A stretch of DNA of 64,000 nucleotides from Mycogone perniciosa (GCA_025331125.1 JAOALB010000001.1:868001-932000), one strand, 5' to 3'; shown: positions 53,633 through 64,000, counted from the first letter of the stretch. Notes: generated by a model not told the origin, from the letters alone. A program made the numbers and translations.

Positions 53633-55437
53633 TTACGCACCTCCGCTCTGCGCCTTCTTCACCTCAATCGCAGCATCAAGTGCGTCCTGAATGGTGTCAA
53701 TCAAATCCTCTACGTCTTCCAGCCCCGCTGAGATTCGGATGCCCTCTTCTTTAACTCCAAGCTCCCTGTAATACTGGCGCTCCTTAGGTTCCTTGCCAAA
53801 GAGGAACATGTTGTATGCAAACATGATGGTGACATGTCCTGCGAGATGGGGACTAGGGTAGAACCCACAGCGGTCGTAAAACGCCTTAGCTGTGGCGGTA
53901 CTCTCAAACTCCACTGTTAAGAGACATCCGTATCCTGGTTGCGCGAGCTCCGATGTGCTAGGGCGCAGGAACTTATCATAATCGGGCTTGCTGGGTAGAA
54001 GTGTAGGGTACAAAACCTTGACTACTGGTGAGTCAGGTTGTCCGATGGTCTTATGCAGGTAGTTTGCTATGGCTTCGCCGTTGCGGTTAAGGATATGCGT
54101 GCGGGAGAAGTAGTCTTGCGAGTTGGCAAGTAGCACTTCTGCATCGGCGATGAAGAGCTCATTGCGGTGAGTCTCGGCGAACCTAGAGGACAGGGCATTG
54201 TAATGTGGTGACAGGGGGTTGAGAATAATGGAGCCACCGAGAACATCGGCCTTGCCGCTGAAGGACTTTGTGAGGGAGGTGAGGACAATATCCGAGTAGG
54301 CAAGGACATCGGCGTTGCCAAAGCCAGCGAGGGTATCGTCGACAATCAAGACGAAGCCGTACTTTTCGGACTATAGGGAAGGAGAAGGCGGAGGTTATCA
54401 ACAAATATTCCCGAATAAGAGTGGCGCTGAGAGAGAACTTACAAGATTCTTGAGGCGAGGAAGATCGGGGGTGTCAAGAGTTGGGTTTCCTGGGAACTCA
54501 ACGATCACAAAGCTCACCTTCCGTCCCGCCTTGGTCTCTTCCTCCAGCCAGGCCTCCATACCGTCAAGTGCCTCTTTGTCCACCTTGCCAACGTGCTTGA
54601 ATCCGTTGGGGCTCTCTTCATGCAAGTGGTGATGCGTGTTGTGAAAGACAATTCCCAAGACCACACTAGTTCCAGGGACGTACTCTTGAATGAGATTTGT
54701 GGTGTGATATATAGCAGCCATGCCCGATGGATACAAGAAGACATCCTTTGACTGGCTTTTGACCTTCTCAGGATCAATGGCCGCGTGATGAGCAAGCTCA
54801 TTCACACGCTCCCGCAATGCCTGGTGGACCGGACCTTCAGGTGTCCATGTCGGTTCGGGAGGATTGTTATGATCGCAGGGCACCTCCACCATAGTATCGG
54901 CACTCTTGAGCAAGCCCTCTGCTCCCCGGATAGAAAGGCCAATTCCAGGAGTTCCCCAGCTCACTTGGACAGACTTCATGAGCGGTGGCGCAAACAGTAC
55001 AGCGTAAAGGCGATGACCGTCGACGTCGACGCACTTGAAATGCAGTTTATCTGGAGTGATGGCACTCTCGCCGCGTGCCTCCCGCGTGACATGACCAGCA
55101 GTGTATGGCCACATAATGGGGTTGAGGTAGACCATGCAGACATTACCCTCCAATCCCGTCTTCTTGGCGATCGCTCCGCCAAGCTACATGCAAAAGAAAG
55201 TGATGGTTAGGATACAGACACTAATACCCAACGTAAAGGGGGTGAAAGGCTCACCGCAGCGACGGCTTGGGTTGGCGCAAAGCGTGGGTAGATGTGAACC
55301 ACCTTCGCAAAGGGACTCATATCTCCCTCGCGGACGCCATGCAGCATATCCCATCCTGGCAAGTTGGTGATGATGCTATAAGAGGTTTGAGGGGGTGGCG
55401 CATGGCCAAATTCGGACTGGGTTCTAAGGACAACCAT
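53633..55437 (-). CDS. Cystathionine gamma-synthase
   Basis: PLP enzyme joining O-acetyl- or O-succinyl-homoserine to cysteine in methionine biosynthesis. Three exons (55437-55255, 55183-54443 and 54370-53633) give 553 aa, as long as other fungal enzymes with an extended N-terminus. Features are PPQTSYSIITNLPGWDMLHG near the start, the PLP-site lysine in SLTKSFSGKADVLGG, IVDDTLAGFGNADVL (Asp holding the PLP pyridine N), FVIVEFPGNPTLDTPDLP and the C-terminal RISAGLEDVEDLI. Chosen start MVVLRTQSEFGHAPPPQ; an upstream ATG at 55479 is possible. A pair of TGACTCA-type sites lies about 1.2 kb upstream, consistent with, but not proof of, amino-acid control. Confidence 0.9.
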
Positions 55438-56616
55438 TTTCTCGAACTTTATTCCCACCAAGTTTGGATAGCTGAGCAAAAGAATGAGGGGGGGACAGCA
55501 TCAAAAGGACGGCATGTTTCCGGATCTTTATACCCCGATTCGTCATCCTGTGGCCCAATCAATGGCTGACGCCTGGTGACCAAAAATAGGGCTGAGATGA
55601 CTTTGGAATCCGAAGTGGGAGACTACCCCGTAAGTCCGCAATAATAGTCCGTAGTCCGTATGGAGTACTAATATGCGGGAACTTCCTGGGAATCCATTCA
55701 TCGTATCGGCTTCGGGTTAAGACTTCGTCTTCGGTCCGTCTAGTCTTCGGTACATACCGTATTATCTTCGGGCCGAAGGGTTGTGGTTCGCTGATGAACA
55801 AGGGAGATTGGGCGTCTTTCCAGGTTTGAGGCCTGCAGATTTGACTGTTTAAGCTTGTTCGCATGCCTATGCCAGTGGAGATATAGCCTTAATAGCGGGG
55901 AAGTACGGAGTAATGGCATGGGAGTTACCGAGTACTCCTACGCAAACAGCAGGCCAGCATTCCTCCTATACATTCCTAGGTACGGAGTACTATGTGTAGT
56001 AAGGCACGTTTTAGCCAGTGTAGTTCTATCTTCAGCTACTGAATAAAAGCAGTAGAATTTCGGACAATTGCTAGCAGTAGAAGTAGTAATAATAACAGCT
56101 GTTAAGGGCAAAAAACCCGCAAATGATAACACAACAGGGATTTGATCCTTTGCGACCGGATAGCTTATGATTGATCATATACCTATTTATAGTATCCTTC
56201 GAATCGCAGCGCAGTCTTGTACTAATATAAGTAGACTACCTAGGTAGTATCGACTAATAGCGACATATTCGTCCAAGGCATTTACAAATACAGCAGTTGA
56301 ACCTATCAAAATACAAGCAATATGCGGCGACTTGATGACTTGGCAGTCCGTAATACTGATAACGGGCGCTTTCCGAGGAGCACCGGCGGGACATTATAAA
56401 GGCCGCCCTCATAGAGAAGCCCCGATGTTTTCCGGAAGTTCGGGATTACCTGGTTGCTGCCCGTTGACTCCGAACCCCCCTCGACAGCGCCTCGTTTGGC
56501 ACACCTGCAACATGGTAACTTCAATGCAACATCGGATCACATAGGCCTTGGCCCAGTTCACCCGGGACCTGAATGCTAGAGTTTCGAGATATTATCCGGC
56601 AGTTTACGGGCGAGAC

Positions 56617-56647
56617 ATGACTCATGTCGATGGCACTCATGAGTCAT
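56617..56647. promoter_or_regulatory. Inverted pair of AP-1/Gcn4-type sites
   Basis: ATGACTCAT at 56617-56625 and ATGAGTCAT at 56639-56647, spaced by 13 bp. Each matches the bZIP consensus TGA(C/G)TCA recognised by CpcA/Gcn4 and AP-1-like factors. They lie about 1.2 kb upstream of the cystathionine gamma-synthase start and 1.4 kb upstream of the polyol dehydrogenase. Sequence is certain; function is inferred. Confidence 0.45.
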
Positions 56648-56959
56648 TTGCCCGTATCCGTGATTCAGATGGCCCACAGAGAATGCGAACGAGACAAAGG
56701 TGATAATGATGGTTGTTAGTTTAGATGGCCGCGTTGTCGGACCGAGCTGGAAGTTTCTGGGATCAATACGAAGTACTCCGTACGGATACTTGGTAGACCA
56801 TAACTAACTACTACGACTACCATGCACTATTACTATCACTACGGAGTATTACCCATAATGAAGGAATAAATAAAAACGGCTGACCTCCCCATCAGTGAGT
56901 GTTCTGGGATCAAATCCTCAAACAATCAATATTTTAGGGATAAAAAAGAATGATTGTGC

Positions 56960-57059
56960 TGACAGAACAGGGATTCAAACCCTGGCCACTCTGCTTTTCG
57001 CTGTGAAAGTGTGTTTAAACACGCTTGAGACCCTCACACAGACCCCCGGCCACTTTGCC
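56960..57059 (-). pseudogene. Degenerate tRNA-Leu
   Basis: On the minus strand the T arm CAGGG-TTTGAAT-CCCTG is perfect, and the acceptor GGCAAAG pairs with TTCTGTC except for one A-C mismatch. The D-arm start TGGCCGGGGGTCTG resembles TGGCCGAGTGGTCT of the tRNA-Leu at 4636. No anticodon stem with U33 can be drawn, and the middle (CTCAAGCGTGTTTAAACACACTT) looks rearranged. Likely a decayed tRNA-Leu(CAA) copy; an odd intron-containing active gene is less likely. Confidence 0.5.
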
Positions 57060-57627
57060 TTGGTGTAGTTACATGGTTCGGCTCACGGCAAGCTGGACCA
57101 AAGGCTTTGATGGGCAAGGGTAATCTGGTATGACGTTGACACTCCAAGATATGAGCCAAGTACAGAGTACATACTAGGCAACACGGGGTATTATTGTATT
57201 ACCAGCAAGACGCCGTATATATGAACCGAGCTCTACGAGCTGTCGAGTCGTGTATGGGCTAGCGATTTCTGTCTACGATGAGACCTACCTGATTCTTAGA
57301 ATGTTGATTCTCATTCGGGGTTCGGGACAATATCATGACGCCTTATGTTCGATCGACACCGCACCTTGCCGTAAACCAGGTCATCCGTGGCTCATCCGTG
57401 GCAGACCCTCAGAGTACCAAAAAAAAATATCGAAGACTCCGCGTATCGACCACATGATCATCAGGCGATATACTGCAGTTCAGATGGGAAAATTCAGTAT
57501 TCCATGCGCCCTTGGGCTGTCGGACAGCACAATCCCGGAGAATTAGGCATCTCTCGGCTCAGGCCGAGATCACCAGCCGGTCCACCTCCGGACTTGCCGG
57601 CGCTCCTATTGGCGCGGGTATTGTCAC

Positions 57628-57634
57628 GGCTAAA
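57628..57634 (+). promoter_or_regulatory. XlnR/Xyr1-type site (GGCTAAA)
   Basis: GGCTAAA matches the binding consensus of the xylanolytic activator XlnR. It lies about 410 bp upstream of the polyol (xylitol-type) dehydrogenase ATG. A single short match, so inference only. Confidence 0.35.
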
Positions 57635-57721
57635 TTGACTGACAATTGCCGCCAAACAGGAGCTCCTGATCAGAAAGTTTCTTTAGGCTGATTGATGGCC
57701 AAGATTATGGAGCACTTGAAT

Positions 57722-57727
57722 GTGGGG
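57722..57727 (+). promoter_or_regulatory. CreA-type site (GTGGGG)
   Basis: GTGGGG fits SYGGRG, the site of the carbon-catabolite repressor CreA, about 320 bp upstream of the polyol dehydrogenase. Such hexamers are common by chance. Confidence 0.25.
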
Positions 57728-58042
57728 GAGCTAAGAGCTGGAAGCATCGCGGAGCGTTTTTGTCGTGGAACCATCGTGGACATTGCCTATCATATGACGA
57801 GGTTTGTCTGGCTGAATATGATGCGGGGGAACTAAGCCAAGGGGTATTTAAGATCTGCTGGTCGCTGGACCTGTTCCCGCGTCATTATGATGTCTCTACG
57901 AAGAATTTGATCGGCGTTGGGGTTTTTGCCAAGTCATCACAGTCGTTAGAGAGTTACCCCGCCGTATCTCTTAGACGGCGAGCTCTTAGCTTCAACATCT
58001 GTCTGCATCGACGAAGCTCTATCCAGGCACTCACCGTTCACG

Positions 58043-59202
58043 ATGGCGACGCCAACAATTCCCAGCAAGGACGAGCTTAGCGTAGGGAGATCTTGTGTGA
58101 TACGTGTTGATGGAGCTTTGCTGACAGTCGGCCTGTGTGAACAAAACAGAATCTGTCCTTCGTCCTCCAGTCAATCCAGAATGTCAGCTTCGAAGACCGT
58201 CCGAAGCCCACCCTGACCGACCCTCACGATGTCATGGTCGCCATCAACTACACAGGCATCTGCGGCTCCGACGTGCACTACTGGCACAGCGGCGGCATCG
58301 GTCGCTTCATCCTCCAGGAGCCCATGGTTCTGGGCCACGAATCCGCCGGCACCATCGTCGAGGTCGGTTCGGCCGTCAAGAACCTCAGACCCGGCGACCG
58401 CGTCGCCCTCGAGCCGGGCTACCCATGCCGCCGGTGCAACCACTGCCGCGGCGGCTTCTATAACCTCTGCGAGGGCATTGTCTTCGCTGCAACGCCGCCG
58501 CACCATGGCACGCTGACGGGTCTGTGGATTCAGCCTGCTGACTTCTGCTATAAGCTGCCAGACCATGTGTCGCTGCAGGAGGGTGCTATGATCGAGCCGC
58601 TGGCCGCGGCCGCGCATATTGTTAGGCAGGGCCAGATCAAGCCAGGCCAGTCCGTGGTGATCATGGGCGCAGGACCCATCGGCCTTCTCTGCGCCGCCGT
58701 GGCGCGACAGTATGGCGCAAGCAAAGTCGCGAATGTGGACATTGTGCAGTCCAAGCTGGACTTTGCGAAGAGCTTCTGCGCGACACACACGTATCTCTCC
58801 CAGAATGTCTCGCCCGAGCAGAACGCCCAAAACATTAGGGACCTTCTCGACCTGCCCGATGGTGTGGATGTGGTGATCGATGCCAGCGGTGCGGAATCCT
58901 CAATCCAGGCGAGTCTGCATCTCGTTCGCATGGGCGGCACCTATGTGCAGGGCGGCATGGGGAAGAACGACATCACGTTCCCCATTCATGCGCTCTGCAC
59001 AAAGGAGATCACGGCGCGGGGATCGTTCCGGTACAATGAGGGAGATTACGACCTTGCCCTCGAGTTGGTCGCCAGCGGCAAGATCGACATCAAGAGGCTG
59101 ATTACGAGCACCGTCGAGTTCAAGGATGCAGAGGAGGCGTTCAAGAAGGTCAAGAGCGGAGAGGTCATCAAGATTCTGATCAAGGGGCCCAACGAGCCAT
59201 GA
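58043..59202 (+). CDS. Zinc-dependent polyol dehydrogenase (xylitol/sorbitol dehydrogenase type)
   Basis: Medium-chain NAD-dependent enzyme converting polyols to ketoses. Exons 58043-58081 and 58150-59202 give 363 aa. The catalytic zinc site is GICGSDVHYWHSGG and GHESAGTIVEVG. The structural zinc loop is EPGYPCRRCNHCRGGFYNLC. The nucleotide-binding motif GAGPIGLL is followed by VDI, and the acidic residue points to NAD(H). It resembles fungal D-xylulose reductases (XdhA) and sorbitol or L-arabitol dehydrogenases; which polyol is preferred cannot be told. It is very GC-rich in the third codon position from 58200 on, more than its neighbours. Upstream are XlnR- and CreA-like sites. Confidence 0.88.
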
Positions 59203-60560
59203 CTTTGTAATAGTAGTAGTAAATAGCAGTGTAAAAAAGAATGGATGAGTGATGATACGAGTAGACCAGCCAGTTGTAGTATATGCATCCTGGTGTATGC
59301 ATCGCTTGGGTGAAACAGGTGGTGGGCGTTGCTGGGTGGCTGAAGATTTGCAGAATGAGGCTCAACTGACGGAACTCAATCAGGACTCATAAACTAACCA
59401 ATCAGAAGGACTCAGTCCCGGTCAAATTGATTGCTGTGGGGATTGAGCGAAATGGTGCTGTAGTCATTGCGATTGCGAGTTAATACGGAGTAGAGAGAGA
59501 TGCACTCTAAATGGTCTCGGCTGATCGATTTTGACGGATGACTCGAAACAGAAATCAACTGCGGAAAAAATACCGCGCGTACGAGCGGAAACTGATTGAT
59601 TGATCGCCAACAGCTTTTCCCCCTCATCAGCCACCACGTTTGAGAAAAGATTCAGAATATCAATATTATCAGAATGAAAAAAAGAAGGATCGTCAGATAC
59701 TCAATAGCTCTAATATGCGTCTGTCTCGAACAAATAAAGAATTTGTCGTCTCCAAAAGCCGAGCGCCTGGGCGCCAAGGTCTCACGTTCTCTTCCCATGC
59801 ATCACCAATAATTGATCCAGCCCGTGTCGCTAGCAGCTTGTCATGCAAGCCACTGTTCCAACCCAAAGCCTGGACCCCTTGCCGGTGCTTTTCCTTACAG
59901 GGAGATGCGTCAACCGCCATTGAGCAAAAACGGGGATTGCGGCGTTGTGCCTCCGCATCAAAGGCTGTCGGTCGAGCACGCGCTCGATAGATGCGGGCCC
60001 CAGAGTGCCCATGGCGTCACAACCATGCCACAGCCGCACGCTATTGACTTAAAGTCAACCGACGATTGGAAGACCTTATTCAGCCCGACCAGCGAACGTT
60101 CAACAAACCCAATGACAACCCATGGTGCGGCTGAACCTAAGGGGGGCACTATGCTGGTTGTGCTGCAGGGTGCGTACGAGTGTGCGCTCCTTTGCGTCGT
60201 AGTCCAAGTCTCTTTCCAGAGTCGTTGGCGAGAGTCGGCAATTTCGAATGGCCTGCGAAAATCGGCAGTCTGCCTCGCCGCCCACTGTTGGGCTGTCAGG
60301 GCTGAACCATAAGTGTTGCTGGCGGTGGAGGCGCGATAATCTTTGGCTTGATTGACCCTAGAGAGATATATAATAGAGGCCGTCGTGGCGTGTGACCGCA
60401 CATGTTGGGCTCCTTGAACTGTCGTGACCATTCTCGTTTGCCTCTAAGATTTTGCCCAACGCTCCCTCGGCGGGAAAAAGGTGTCTGCCATAAACACAAG
60501 ACTCTACCGAGTCATTAGATATCAGAAGACTCAAGACGGCCCAAGGAAAATCTGCCAATC
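59203..60560. other. Spacer
   Basis: About 1.36 kb without a credible gene. A plus-strand frame at 59812-60312 and a minus one at 59958-60431 lack motifs and look fortuitous. A TATATAAT element at 60367-60374 lies 190 bp upstream of the next ATG. Confidence 0.55.
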
Positions 60561-61620
60561 ATGGAGCAGCCACAGGAGAAGGCTGCAAAGGATCACATCC
60601 TCGCCTCGCCAACTTGGGTGCTCGTCTGCCGCATCCTCCAGGCCCTCTTCTCACTCATCATACTTGCCCTGGCTGCTCGTTTGATGCATGATGCCTACCT
60701 CGACGAAGAAGGACTTGCACTGGCTATTGTATGTGATGCCTTTCCCCCTTATCGCATTGGGATAGTCACCACTAACGCGTCTCGCAACAGGCTCTCATCA
60801 CCTGGCTCATCGTGGGGTATCAGATCTCCAGCGAAAGACTCCCTGTGATCCAGCCTTTCTACCATATCATTGCCATTCTGGCGCTTGATGCCTTCATGAT
60901 GATTCTTTGGCTGGCGACTTTTGCTGCTGTCGCTGCCAGGCGCGCCAAGTTCATCTTCGATGTTAGCGTCGACGGCTGCTTTGACAATGGCAGCACGATC
61001 AACAGCAAGTTCTGCTTCAAGAAGAGGGGTGTGATTTTGTTTAAGAGTGGCGGCGACATGCTGGCCGCCATTGCTGGTCTGGGTGCTTTGGTCTGGTAAG
61101 TTGGATCCTTCTCAGCGAAACCTCCGGGCGCGAGTTAGCTCGACCTGAGAAAGAAGAGCACACTGACCGAGAACACAGGCTCCTCTTCATCGCTACCTTC
61201 GCCTGGACTCTCCTGGCCTTCCTCCGGGCTCGCAAGGAGGGCCGGTTCCAGTTTGGCACCGATGCCAGCGCCACCTCTCCAACCATCGCGATGGAGCCAA
61301 AGCTAGAACAGCAGCCTCTGCAACAGCAGCAGCCCACTGGCCAGTATCCCACTCAGGGCCAGTACTACCCTCAGCAGACTCCGGGCCCATACTCTCCGAC
61401 ACAGTCTCCTAGCCCGTACCCGCAGGCTCAGTCACCCTACCAGCAACAGCCCGCCTTCACGCCTCCCCCACAAGGCACCTACCCCCCTCAGGACCAGCAG
61501 GCAGCCTACGGCCAGTACCCCCCGCAGCAGCAGCATCAGCAATACCAGCAGCCCGTTCAGCCCCAGGCTTACCAGGCTACCTCGCCACCTCTTCAGCAAG
61601 GGCCGTACCAGGCCCCATGA
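60561..61620 (+). CDS. Four-TM MARVEL-like membrane protein with Gln/Pro-rich tail
   Basis: Exons 60561-60728, 60791-61095 and 61179-61620 give 304 aa. Four hydrophobic segments are visible: VLVCRILQALFSLIILALAA, LITWLIVGYQI, FYHIIAILALDAFMMILWLATFAAV and the last, assembled across intron 2, ALVWLLFIATFAWTLLAFL. A cysteine-containing loop (DGCFDNG...FCFKK) lies before the last. This fits a MARVEL-type tetraspan domain, associated with membrane microdomains and traffic. The last 110 residues are a low-complexity Gln/Pro/Tyr tail, probably cytosolic. A close functional assignment is not possible. Confidence 0.8.
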
Positions 61621-62339
61621 GCGACCATTGACATTTCCAATGGCAGTATGAAATCCGTTTGATGACGGGGACGAGAAGAGGAAGCAGATAGGCTTATCGA
61701 GGGACGGGACGCGGCGTAGTGGCTTTTTTATGGAAATATCCTCTTGGTTTGCTTGGTAATGTTTTGGGTTTGCAAATGCGATACAGTAGATACCTTAGGC
61801 CACGAGAACCACTCATTCATGGTTGTAATGGAAACGGCCTTATTTTCCCTTCTTGTCAACGCCTGTTGCAGAACCTCCCACTCGAGAGAAACATCCGTTT
61901 CCCGATGGGCTGGTGATTTCTGTTCTTTTTTCCATAGACAAGTCCATGGTGAATAGGGTTAAGAGTGAATACTTATTCACTACATGTCAAATGAACCAAG
62001 ATGGATTTCAGAAATCCATAATGTCGGAGATTTGACACAATTGCTGGAATGATTCGGATAGGGAGAGTTGTCATGACGAGTACGAAGTAATAATCGAACA
62101 GTTCTTTTAGTAGGAGGCGAGACGAAACCAGCAGGCGGTGACCATTCTGCCGCATCCAATTCACCATAGCCAAGCGCAGACCCCAACCCAGTCGGAGCTC
62201 GGCATAGCTCAATATCAATCAACTCTCACGCCAAACTTACGGCCACATTTAAGAAGAGAAGGGAGCTGGGAAGACAGAGACAGCAGCATCTTGCGACCTT
62301 TCAATCAACGCCACTGAATTCGCATCTAAATCCCCTTCA
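61621..62339. other. Spacer
   Basis: Contains the 3' end of the tetraspan gene and the promoter of cmc1. No gene. It has a GTACGAAGTAATA copy of the motif variant near 62080. Confidence 0.5.
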
Positions 62340-62933
62340 ATGGCCGCAATGGCCGCCGGAACCCCCCCCAACATCCCTCAAGAGCGCCTCGGCATGCCCT
62401 CTCGGAATCCGTTACCTCTGTCGACATCACAGGAGACGCAAGTGCGAGATATATACTATGCCAAAGTACGCAAACTATGTGCCGACGAGATCAAAGGTAA
62501 GGAGCGCAAGACATGGCGACGAGAGGCGGTTGGGGTGTCGGTGGCATGATCCCCAATTGCTCCCTCCGCAGTTTGTCCTTTGCAGTTTCTGGTATCATTG
62601 TGCTAAACGTGAGATGTAGCATTCGCCGAATGCGCCCTCGGTCGAACATTTACCGTCTCATTCGCATGCCGCGAACAGCACCGCGCCATGAACGGGTGTA
62701 TGAAACTCAAAGCCACACAAGCAGAACACGACGCCGCGCGAGAGGAATGGTTCGCCCTGCGATTGGAGCGCCAGAAACAGCGAGAGCGAAAGGCCAGGAT
62801 GGCAGCTGCCCAAGAGGAGTTTATGCGCGAGTGGTGGGGGTTGCCGGAACATGTGCGCTTGTCGAAGCAGCGCGAGATGGAGAAGAGAGGGGAGAAGATA
62901 CCCGCCGCCAAGCCAGAGAGCAGCACAAAATGA
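62340..62933 (+). CDS. cmc1: Cmc1-like twin Cx9C mitochondrial protein
   Basis: Exons 62340-62496 and 62620-62933 (a 123-bp intron, long for this window) give 156 aa. The twin Cx9C motif is assembled across the intron: CADEIKAFAEC and, 13 residues later, CREQHRAMNGC, with about 50 charged residues before it. Proteins of this type are oxidised by Mia40 in the mitochondrial intermembrane space; Cmc1 assists cytochrome c oxidase assembly and copper delivery. The tail (RLERQKQRERKARMAAAQEEFMREWWGL) is helical and basic. The start is the first ATG (MAAMAAG). Confidence 0.85.
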
Positions 62934-63176
62934 GAGCCGGGAGTTTTTAGAAAACGTGAAGAAGAGAGGGAGAAGATGGTTAGACCTTCAGGGGGCGGGT
63001 TTGGTATTGGCGTTTTTGGGGGGACTTGCATGAAAAAACTCGCATCTACACTCTGTTGCGCATATATGAGAGACGACGGTGGAGGAGTGCCTGTACGCAT
63101 ATATCCTGGAGGGGACTCTGTTTGTATGATTATGAAGGCGAAAGGATGCTAACGAATCAAAGAAGACCAAGATAAA
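62934..63176. other. Convergent 3' spacer
   Basis: About 240 bp tail-to-tail between cmc1 and the amino-acid oxidase. No gene. Confidence 0.5.
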
Positions 63177-64000
63177 TCACTGCTTGACCAACTCCAGGAC
63201 TGTCTCTGCCACGCCCCACGAGAGTTCAAAGCCCCTGCCGCCGAGACCATACGCATGAACAACAGCTCTACCACCAGCATCATCTTCCAGTCCCTTGACC
63301 TCGCCTGCTGGTATCTCCTCCCTCTCGAGCCTAATTCCACCATGGCGGGTCGGTCTCCGTCCCACAATATCACCCAGGGGGCGGAGGGGGCCATCGGCTA
63401 CAATAGGGGGGTACGTTGCTGCAAACGCGGAGAGCAAGCGGGCCCGTGTTTCGGGGCTCGGGTCCGTTTCCCAGTTATCTGGCTCCTTAGTACCGCCGAT
63501 GATAGTGCCACCATGGAAGCTGCGGGGCACGGAGAACGTCCATGAGCCGTCGGCGTTTTGGCGGGTGACGGTTGCGTCGCAGGAGTTTGCCACGAGGCAG
63601 GTTTGGCCTGCAAATGATGAGTGGGAGAAGACAAGAGGAGAGCGAGTGTGAGTTGTGGAGGTTATGCAAGAGGGAAACAAAATGAAATGTTACCTCGTGT
63701 AGGAAATGCGGCTGTGTCGTTGAATCCTGCTCCGGAGCAGTTGATGATGGTTTTCACATCGGGAAGTGACTTGATCAAAAAGGCTTCGTGCAAGTTGCTG
63801 AGTTCCTTGACCATTATTTTACCACCCAAGAGGTGGAATTGTCTGAGGAGAAAAGAACAATAGACCATTGGGTTGACACACCAGGTCTTATACTCACACC
63901 CCCAAGTCACTTTGTCATCTGGAAACTCCTTACTGTCCAAGAGTCGAAACTCTACCAATCCAAGTTCACTCGCCTTCTCCTTAGTCAAGTCCCTATGTAC
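63177..64000 (-). CDS. D-amino-acid oxidase-like FAD enzyme (5' part outside window)
   Basis: The C-terminal part of a DAO-type flavoenzyme. Exon 63607-63177 follows an exon running from the right window edge to 63694 (intron 86 bp, donor GTAACA). The visible 245 residues carry ELGLVEFRLLDS, LLRQFHLLGGKI, TIINCSGAGFNDT (second FAD strand), TIIGGTKEPDNW, the substrate-binding RHGGIRLE and the FAD-closing block VVHAYGLGGRGFELSWGVAETVLELV. The N-terminal Rossmann motif lies outside. The protein ends ELVKQ with no SKL-like peroxisomal signal, which is unusual since DAO is normally peroxisomal. The enzyme oxidises D-amino acids (or possibly D-aspartate) to keto acids. Confidence 0.85.

Larger units (their letters stand above)
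55438..58042. other. 2.6-kb divergent spacer between CGS and the polyol dehydrogenase
   Basis: No protein gene was found; the frames are short. It holds a degenerate tRNA-Leu, paired AP-1/Gcn4-type sites, an XlnR-like site and a CreA-like site (listed separately). Copies of the dispersed motif are frequent: about 55644-55668, 55904, 55980, 56767-56785 and 56838. The right end is the leader of the dehydrogenase. Confidence 0.55.

Noticed and set aside
58171..58830. 219-codon minus-strand frame over the polyol dehydrogenase
   Set aside because: Shadow caused by very high third-position GC in the real gene; no motif of its own.
59812..60431. 166-codon plus frame and 157-codon minus frame
   Set aside because: Overlapping each other, no domain, no splice-supported extension; taken as chance.

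Overview
The window reads as nuclear DNA of a filamentous ascomycete (Pezizomycotina, most likely a Eurotiomycete such as an Aspergillus or Penicillium relative). Introns are short (about 50-120 bp, mostly 60-70) with GT...AG ends. tRNA genes carry introns. Genes are monocistronic on both strands with kilobase-sized spacers. The gene families (Zn2Cys6 factor, PHYH-type dioxygenase, PNP_UDP protein, HNH and F-box proteins, flocculin-like adhesin, HGD-type kinase-like proteins) are typical of that group. The species is not identified. All multi-exon models were built by hand from splice sites and frame continuity; no search was run.

Layout. 0-9.3 kb: CKS1, ERO1, tRNA-Leu(CAG), an AT-rich patch with a decayed reading frame, a 2OG-Fe(II) oxygenase and an SDR. 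9.3-17.9 kb is accessory in character: a small secreted-protein relic, a kinase-like gene, a tiny Cys-rich ORF, an F-box protein and a frameshifted HNH gene. 17.9-22.2 kb: a Nudix hydrolase, a nucleoside-phosphorylase/ricin-trefoil fusion whose last three exons had to be reconstructed, and an unassigned remnant. 22.2-34 kb is a conserved block: Vps38/UVRAG, Rtc1/WDR24 (SEA complex), Y14 of the exon-junction complex, ribosomal protein eS30 and a PAF acetylhydrolase. 34-39 kb: a large repeat adhesin and a GPI-type wall protein, divergently transcribed. 39-42.3 kb is empty apart from a TAG microsatellite. 42-53 kb: a Lys/Glu-rich protein with a Cys-rich C-terminus, a coiled-coil protein with a GC-AG intron, a Zn2Cys6 factor tail-to-tail with a PHYH dioxygenase, and a kinase-like gene broken by a stop codon. 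53-64 kb: tRNA-Gly(UCC), cystathionine gamma-synthase, a tRNA-Leu relic, a xylitol/sorbitol dehydrogenase, a four-TM membrane protein, the Cx9C protein Cmc1 and a D-amino-acid oxidase cut by the right edge.

Themes. Housekeeping genes (cell cycle, ER oxidative folding, autophagy/TORC1 signalling, RNA surveillance, translation, sulfur amino acids, COX assembly) alternate with fast-evolving accessory genes, several visibly decaying. A short palindromic motif, TACTCCGTA/TACGGAGTA, and its one-base variant TACGAAGTA recur in spacers along the window. No secondary-metabolite core enzyme, intact transposon, CRISPR array or organellar DNA was seen.
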